Shown: one piece after another, positions 59,801-64,000 of the stretch | How the letters are laid out: each line of letters starts with the position of its first letter | Numbering within the stretch: the first letter of the stretch is position 1 | From: an uncultured Prevotellaceae bacterium | Lineage (GTDB): Bacteria; Bacteroidota; Bacteroidia; Bacteroidales; Muribaculaceae | Length of the DNA: 64,000 nucleotides | Assembly (NCBI GenBank): GCA_900318335.1 | Contig: ONKF01000012.1 | Span: 62,001 to 126,000 of the forward strand | Direction of reading: 5' to 3' | Notes under the pieces: generated by a model | What the model was told of the DNA's origin: nothing | Seen by the model: the letters and a program-made list of their open reading frames with translations, nothing else | Databases searched by the model: none | Program-made: the position numbers and the translations under genes

Positions 59801-62446
59801 TTAGTACCCAGAAGAGCGCGCGATGATGTCAACGACAGCATTCATGTCGGCGATGGTAATCTCACCGTCACCATTCACGTCGGCTGCTGAGACAGGATCA
59901 TTCACACCCGTGATGATGTCGATAACGGCATTCACGTCAGCGACATTCACCTCGCCGTCGATGTTCACATCACCGGGCATCGAGTTTTCCACAATCTGCC
60001 CGAAATAGGGATACCAGCTCTCGTCGGCCCGATAGTCAGCAGCCGTCCCATTGGGCACATGAAGCGTGCGGCCTGAATAGTCGCCATCAAATTTAAAGAC
60101 TTCTCTTTCTACCGACACACTCGAGAGGTCGGTAATGTAACTATACACATCCATCAAGTCATTGCAGCGATCGAACGCCCATATACCAATGTGGGTGACT
60201 GATTTGGGAATCGTTATACTCTTCAGACTATAACACTCGAAAAAGGCCATTGTGCCGATGGTCGTGACGGAATTAGGGAAGTTCACATTCGTCAAGTTGC
60301 TGCAGTCCTCAAACGCATAGTTGCTGATTGTGGTGACGGAATTGGGGATATACACGTTAACCAAACCGGTGCAGCGAGAGAACGCCCCAAAACCGATTTC
60401 AGTGACAGCTTTGGGGATGGTCACACTCGTCAGGCCAGTGCAATCAGAGAACACTTCTTTACCGATGATGGTAAGGGCGTCTGAAATGGTCAGGTTCGCC
60501 AGACCGCTGCAGCCATAGAATGCATTGTCACCGATGGTGGTGACTGAATTGGGGATAGTGATGGTGGTCAAGCCGTTGCAGAAAAAGAACGCTCTGTAGG
60601 CGATTTCAGTGACTGATTCGGGTATGGTTATACTCGACAGGCCTGTGCAGCCCGAGAAAGCATTGCTGCCGATTCTTGTGACCGAACTGGGGATGACCGT
60701 GTTTTTACAACCTGCAATCAATGTATTGCTTGACGTCTCAATAATGGCATTACAGTTGTCGCGGGAATCGTATGCTATGTTTCCGCTTTCCACGTCGAAG
60801 CCCTCAAGGCTTTCACAACCCTCAAATGCACCTCTGCCAATGCTGGTGACATGACTGGGGATGACCATGCTTGACAAACCCGTGCAGCCATCAAACGCAT
60901 ATATGCCGATGGAAATGACGGAGCTGGGAAGGGTCATGTCAGTCAAGCTACCGCACCCATTAAACGCCAAGTCGCCGATGGAGCTTAGCGTGCCGGGAAG
61001 GGTCACATTTGCCAGACTGCTGCAGCCATAGAACGTATACTCACCGATGGTAGTAAGGGCGTTAGGGAGGGTGATGCCCGACAGGTCACTGCAGCCATAA
61101 AACGCATGGCCGCCGATGGAGGTGACTGAGTTGGGGATGACCACGCTTGTCAAAGCACTGCAGCCATTGAACGCTCCACTACCGATGGTGGTAACCGAAT
61201 TGGGGATATCCACACTCGACAGGCCGGTACAATTCTGAAACGCCCAACTATCGATTGAAGTGACGGAGTTGGGAAAGGTCATGCTTGTCAGACCCGTGCA
61301 ATTCTCAAACGCATAGTTGCCAATGGAGGTAACAGAGTTAGGAATAGTAAGGCTTGTCAAGCCACTACAGTTATCGAACGCGTAATCAGTAATACTTAAC
61401 GTACCGTCTTTTATTGTGATGCTTGTGCCATCGGGCATCGTGCCTTTGTAACAGTAAGCAACAGAGCCGGCATACACAAGTCCGTCAGGCCGGTTGTTGT
61501 ACCACGGAGTTTCCTCAAAGGCCCGAAAACCGATGCTGGTGACGGAATTAGGGATGTTCACGCTACTCAGGTTACGGCAGTACCAAAACGCCTCCTGGCC
61601 AATCGAGGTAACCGAATTGGGGATGTCTACGCTAGTCAAGCTATAACAGTCCCAGAACGCCCCTTCGCCGATGGAGGTGACGGAGTTGGGGATAATCACG
61701 CTCGTCAACCCTCTGCAGTCATAGAATGCGCAGTTAGCAATACTTATCGTTCCGTCGTTTATTACGATGGTCGTACCAGCAGGCATCGTGCCCTTGTAAC
61801 GATAAGCGACCAAGCCCGCATATACAAGCCCGTCGTGCTGGTTGTTGTACCAAGGGGTTTTCTCAAATGCCCGGTAGCCGATGGAGGTGACGGTATTGGG
61901 GATGCTCACACTTGTCAAGGCACTACACTCATAGAAGGCCGCTCTGCCGATTGAGGTAACGGAGCTGGGGATAGTCACACTCGTCAGGCTGCTGCAACCA
62001 GAGAACACCATCTCGCCGATTGTAGAAACAGCGTTGGGGATGGAGACACTCGTCAGGCTGCTGCAGTTCCAGAAGGCACGTTCTCCGATAGTGGTGACAG
62101 AGTTGGGGATGCTCACACTTGTCAAGCCACTGCAATCCCTGAAAGCCGCTTCGCCGATGGTAGTAACGGAGCTGGGGATGGTCACGCTCGTCAAGTCTTT
62201 GCAGTTCCAGAAGGCCCAATTACCGATGGCGGTGACTGTAAAGGTGATGTTCTTGTGGGTGACTGTGGCGGGGATAGTCACATCTCCATGATATTCAGGA
62301 TCAGTTTGATGTCTTGTGGACACTTCAACGGAATTGATGCCCGTGATGGTGTAGTCCAAGCCGCCATATTTGAAGCTATAGGCGGTAGCGGTGGCTGGTA
62401 ACAGCAGGGCCAGCACCAACAGGGTGGAAATAATCAAGTTTTTCAT
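59801..62446 (-). CDS. BspA-like LRR_5 surface protein with C-terminal dockerin-like repeats
   Basis: The 881-residue protein has a signal peptide (MKNLIISTLLVLALLLPATA) and about 30 LRR_5 repeats of about 23 residues, with cores like AFWDCYSLTSVDIPNSVTSIG, over residues 60-780. Two near-identical blocks (TPWYNNQHDGLVYAG and TPWYNNRPDGLVYAG) interrupt the regular repeats and show internal duplication. The last 60 residues hold two dockerin-type calcium loops (GDVNIDGEVNVADVNAVID and ADVNGDGEITIADMNAVVD). It is exported and probably surface-exposed, with an unknown ligand. Behind its stop the frame continues into a FISUMP fragment, so the present end may be a truncation. Confidence 0.87.
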   Translation of the reverse strand: MKNLIISTLLVLALLLPATATAYSFKYGGLDYTITGINSVEVSTRHQTDPEYHGDVTIPATVTHKNITFTVTAIGNWAFWNCKDLTSVTIPSSVTTIGEAAFRDCSGLTSVSIPNSVTTIGERAFWNCSSLTSVSIPNAVSTIGEMVFSGCSSLTSVTIPSSVTSIGRAAFYECSALTSVSIPNTVTSIGYRAFEKTPWYNNQHDGLVYAGLVAYRYKGTMPAGTTIVINDGTISIANCAFYDCRGLTSVIIPNSVTSIGEGAFWDCYSLTSVDIPNSVTSIGQEAFWYCRNLSSVNIPNSVTSIGFRAFEETPWYNNRPDGLVYAGSVAYCYKGTMPDGTSITIKDGTLSITDYAFDNCSGLTSLTIPNSVTSIGNYAFENCTGLTSMTFPNSVTSIDSWAFQNCTGLSSVDIPNSVTTIGSGAFNGCSALTSVVIPNSVTSIGGHAFYGCSDLSGITLPNALTTIGEYTFYGCSSLANVTLPGTLSSIGDLAFNGCGSLTDMTLPSSVISIGIYAFDGCTGLSSMVIPSHVTSIGRGAFEGCESLEGFDVESGNIAYDSRDNCNAIIETSSNTLIAGCKNTVIPSSVTRIGSNAFSGCTGLSSITIPESVTEIAYRAFFFCNGLTTITIPNSVTTIGDNAFYGCSGLANLTISDALTIIGKEVFSDCTGLTSVTIPKAVTEIGFGAFSRCTGLVNVYIPNSVTTISNYAFEDCSNLTNVNFPNSVTTIGTMAFFECYSLKSITIPKSVTHIGIWAFDRCNDLMDVYSYITDLSSVSVEREVFKFDGDYSGRTLHVPNGTAADYRADESWYPYFGQIVENSMPGDVNIDGEVNVADVNAVIDIITGVNDPVSAADVNGDGEITIADMNAVVDIIARSSGY

Positions 62447-62485
62447 TTTCGTTATGGGTTTTTATAGTATCTGTTATGGATGTCG

Positions 62486-62493
62486 CAAAAATA
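62486..62493 (-). promoter_or_regulatory. -7 element (TATTTTTG) of the 881-residue LRR gene
   Basis: TATTTTTG on the minus strand, 39 bp upstream of the ATG at 62446. Confidence 0.6.
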
Positions 62494-62552
62494 TGGAAAA
62501 ATATTGGAATCCACCAAGTTTTTCAGCAGCAAAACCAGGATGGGTCATAATA

Positions 62553-62597
62553 GGCCTCTGGATTTTAACCGTTAGGGCGATTTAAAAACCAGAGGCC
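62553..62597 (-). terminator. Hairpin downstream of the dockerin-FISUMP gene
   Basis: A 16-bp stem with one mismatch (62553-62568 with 62582-62597) has a 13-base loop, 66 bp after the stop of the gene at 62664. It lies upstream of the LRR gene promoter and probably separates the two transcripts. Confidence 0.65.
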
Positions 62598-62663
62598 AGT
62601 TTTGACACATTCTCTCAGCTAACCACCACTCGTGAAAGCTTGTTAGTCATGAGAGAGCATATT

Positions 62664-63455
62664 TTACGGTACACGCACCGCACGGACACTGTGACCGTAG
62701 TAGCGATAGCAGTATGGACCGTTCAAGAACCGGCTCCATGACTCCCAATTAAATCCCATGTCACAGGCATTGAAGGCATAGGTCGAGACGCCATTGCTGG
62801 TGTAACACGAGCGAGACCATAGGCTGCAGTATGTCCCCTCGTCGATGAGCATGCCATCCTCACGATAACCCGCAGCAGGCAGGAACAACGAGTTTCCGTT
62901 CGGTCCGGTCACACGGAATCCGTGCACGCCATTCTGGGTCGTTCTCGCCCATGAGCACTTATCCATCAGCTCATTCTGCTGATCGGTGGTAGGTGTGCGC
63001 CACGAGGGACCCCAGTTCACATAGGCAGCATCGTCCTCAGGATCAAGCTCGGTCTTGTTATCAACCATTCCTAAGCTGCTTTGAGTATTGTACTTTGTCA
63101 GCGTAAACATGCTGCCGTTGCACCATTGATAGGTGCTCCAGTTATACACTTCCTTAGGAGAGGTCTCACCCCAAGCAAAGTGGTCGCCGTATTCCTCGGG
63201 AGCGTTGGCGCCCACGTTACAAGTAGCCCACAGGGTGCCGCTGGGCAGCCCCAGGTCAACCCACTCGTGATTATCGGGAGGGGTCACCGGTTCATCAGGC
63301 CATGAGCCTTCCAGCAAGTAATTCATCAAAAAGGTCACGTCATGAATGTTCACGATGCCATCCTGGTCCACATCACCACGCTGATATTCAACGCCAGCAG
63401 TGAATGAAGCCAGCATCAGCGAAATAACAGAAATAATTAAAATCGATTTTTTCAT
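62664..63455 (-). CDS. Secreted protein with N-terminal dockerin-like motif and FISUMP domain
   Basis: The 263-residue protein has a signal peptide (MKKSILIISVISLMLASFTAG), one dockerin-type loop (GDVDQDGIVNIHDVTFLMN) at residues about 27-50, and then a FISUMP domain. That domain starts at WVDLGLPSGTLWATCNVGA and has HFAWGETSPKE, WGPSWRTPT and a C-terminal YRYYGHSVRAVRV. FISUMP domains are common in Bacteroidota and Fibrobacter surface proteins; no function is established. The dockerin-like motif is at the N-terminus, whereas the other dockerin proteins in this window carry it at the C-terminus. The protein has several Trp and Cys residues and may be disulfide-bonded. Confidence 0.82.
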   Translation of the reverse strand: MKKSILIISVISLMLASFTAGVEYQRGDVDQDGIVNIHDVTFLMNYLLEGSWPDEPVTPPDNHEWVDLGLPSGTLWATCNVGANAPEEYGDHFAWGETSPKEVYNWSTYQWCNGSMFTLTKYNTQSSLGMVDNKTELDPEDDAAYVNWGPSWRTPTTDQQNELMDKCSWARTTQNGVHGFRVTGPNGNSLFLPAAGYREDGMLIDEGTYCSLWSRSCYTSNGVSTYAFNACDMGFNWESWSRFLNGPYCYRYYGHSVRAVRVP

Positions 63456-63567
63456 AATTCTGAGTGCTTTAAAAGATAATTGTATGTTATTGCTCTAAAT
63501 ACGAATTGTTATTCCAGCATATTCAATCCTCACATGCTGGGCAGGTAGTATCCGATTTCTTGTGCTA

Positions 63568-63575
63568 CAAATTTA
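63568..63575 (-). promoter_or_regulatory. Possible -7 element (TAAATTTG) of the dockerin-FISUMP gene
   Basis: TAAATTTG on the minus strand, about 112 bp upstream of the ATG at 63455, implying a leader of about 105 bases. No clear -33 is present. Confidence 0.4.
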
Positions 63576-63736
63576 AGGTCATGATAATAGGCTGACAAGT
63601 TTTTTTCAACAAAACTGCCAACCGATAGTGAAAAAAAACAAAAAGTGTAAAAATAATAGACAAAAAATATATTTTTGATTTATTTTAACGGTGTCCGTTA
63701 AAGACGACCAACAGCGGCCACTAAGGGCCGCTTCAA

Positions 63737-63792
63737 GGGGACGGTTCGGTTTGTAACAAAAGATATCTTTTGTTGCTAACGGAACCGTCCCC
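63737..63792. mobile_element. 56-bp palindrome with GGGGACGG ends, MITE- or REP-like
   Basis: Arms of 28 bp (63737-63764 and 63765-63792) match at 25 of 28 positions with no spacer, starting GGGGACGGTTC and ending GAACCGTCCCC. A smaller GC-rich hairpin (63713-63719 with 63726-63732) lies next to it. Palindromes with these ends are, from memory, spread by REP-associated tyrosine transposases. No transposase gene is in the window. It could also act as a terminator for the gene ending at 63819. Confidence 0.6.
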
Positions 63793-63818
63793 ACGTAATA
63801 GGCAAGTGAAGAGGGATG

Positions 63819-64000
63819 CTATTTGGGAGATTCGTGCACAGCACGGACAAGGAAACCGTAAGGGCGGATAGGCGTGGCATCCCTCTGCCAGCCGTCCGAA
63901 TTGAATTCCATGCTGTAGGCAGCGGGCGAGACGCCGAGGCTGAGTGACCAATAGCAGCCGTAAGAATTCACAGACTGGAGTGAATCCTCCCAACGATACC
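63819..64000 (-). CDS. FISUMP-domain protein, C-terminal part only
   Basis: The frame ending with TAG at 63819-63821 reads YGCYWSLSLGVSPAAYSMEF and then IRPYGFLVRAVHESPK at the end. This is the C-terminal half of a FISUMP domain (compare YGHSVRAVRVP in the gene at 62664). About 60 codons are inside the window, and the 5' part lies beyond it. Other frames over this stretch give no recognisable protein. It is a second FISUMP gene next to the first, separated by the palindrome-bearing gap. Confidence 0.78.
   Translation of the reverse strand, partial: YRWEDSLQSVNSYGCYWSLSLGVSPAAYSMEFNSDGWQRDATPIRPYGFLVRAVHESPK

Larger units (their letters stand above)
63456..63818. other. Gene-free stretch between two FISUMP genes
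   Basis: This 363-bp region holds a possible -7 element (63568-63575), a small hairpin (63713-63732) and a 56-bp palindrome (63737-63792). No coding frame is convincing. Confidence 0.6.

Noticed and set aside
59801-59803. Programmed stop-codon readthrough from the LRR protein into the FISUMP fragment
   Set aside because: The continuation has only 22 codons and lacks the rest of the domain, so decay after a stop mutation or recombination is simpler.
59801-62446. Regularly spaced repeats that might suggest a CRISPR array
   Set aside because: The period of about 69 bp is a multiple of three, the repeats are degenerate, and they translate into LRR_5 units in one long frame.
63733-63993. An 86-codon minus-strand frame at the window end
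   Set aside because: A different minus-strand frame over the same bases reads a recognisable FISUMP C-terminus, so this one is a shadow. It also runs into the palindrome.
1-64000. tRNA, rRNA or other structured RNA genes
   Set aside because: I found no cloverleaf or rRNA-like stretch in the gaps between genes; structure-based search could still find small ones.

Overview
The window reads as a chromosomal segment of a Bacteroidales bacterium, closest in style to gut Muribaculaceae/Prevotellaceae; the family is an inference. Supporting signs are TAnnTTTG-type -7 promoter elements of Bacteroidota, almost no Shine-Dalgarno sites, two PorZ-like proteins of the type IX secretion system, BspA-like leucine-rich-repeat proteins, dockerin-like and FISUMP-type surface proteins, NamZ (DUF1343), and a division/cell-wall (dcw) cluster with a PASTA-tailed FtsI and a long MraY. 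I see no tRNA, rRNA, CRISPR array or intact transposase.

Layout. 0-7 kb: the 3' end of pepT, then a leftward run of small genes: a repeat protein, an AlkZ-related protein, a DNPH1-like hydrolase, a secreted CPWC thioredoxin-like protein, a hotdog thioesterase, a 60-residue Cys protein, a large FAD/Fe-S dehydrogenase and a 99-residue conserved protein. 7-12.5 kb: two secreted proteins ending in dockerin-like repeats (LRR type and CotH type). 12.6-20.4 kb: xerD, two tandem serine hydrolases and a WYL regulator, then a sodium:solute symporter and NamZ, which together look like a cell-wall turnover or salvage locus. 20.5-27.3 kb (rightward): a polytopic membrane protein with a GT2 glycosyltransferase, and sbcD-sbcC. 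27.4-33.9 kb (leftward): two DUF4251 lipoproteins and two PorZ-like proteins. 34.2-38.4 kb: lysS, an acyltransferase and serS. 38.5-53.7 kb: a continuous dcw operon in transcription order rsmH-ftsL-ftsI-murE-mraY-murD-ftsW-murG-murC-ftsQ-ftsA-ftsZ, without mraZ. Divergent from it is lysA, followed by an Lrp/AsnC regulator and manC. 57.5-59.5 kb: ssb, an ArgC homologue without its catalytic residues, and argR. 59.7-64 kb: an LRR-dockerin protein, a dockerin-FISUMP protein, and the 3' end of a second FISUMP gene.

Functional logic. The dcw operon makes UDP-MurNAc-pentapeptide, lipid I and lipid II and the divisome. MurE carries the DNPR motif of the meso-diaminopimelate type, and LysA, which consumes meso-diaminopimelate to make lysine, starts on the other side of the same control region. 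NamZ, the symporter and the beta-lactamase-fold hydrolases fit peptidoglycan-fragment recycling.

Most notable observations: (1) a full-length ArgC homologue overlapping argR in which the catalytic Cys is Asn and the dinucleotide-binding and His motifs are gone; (2) an in-frame remnant of a FISUMP domain directly behind the stop codon of the 881-residue LRR-dockerin gene; (3) a family of intergenic heptanucleotide arrays, two of them built as inverted repeats; (4) a 56-bp GGGGACGG-ended palindrome resembling a MITE or REP element; (5) two PorZ paralogues side by side; (6) a dcw cluster that starts at rsmH, with a repeated 19-bp element in the shared dcw/lysA control region.
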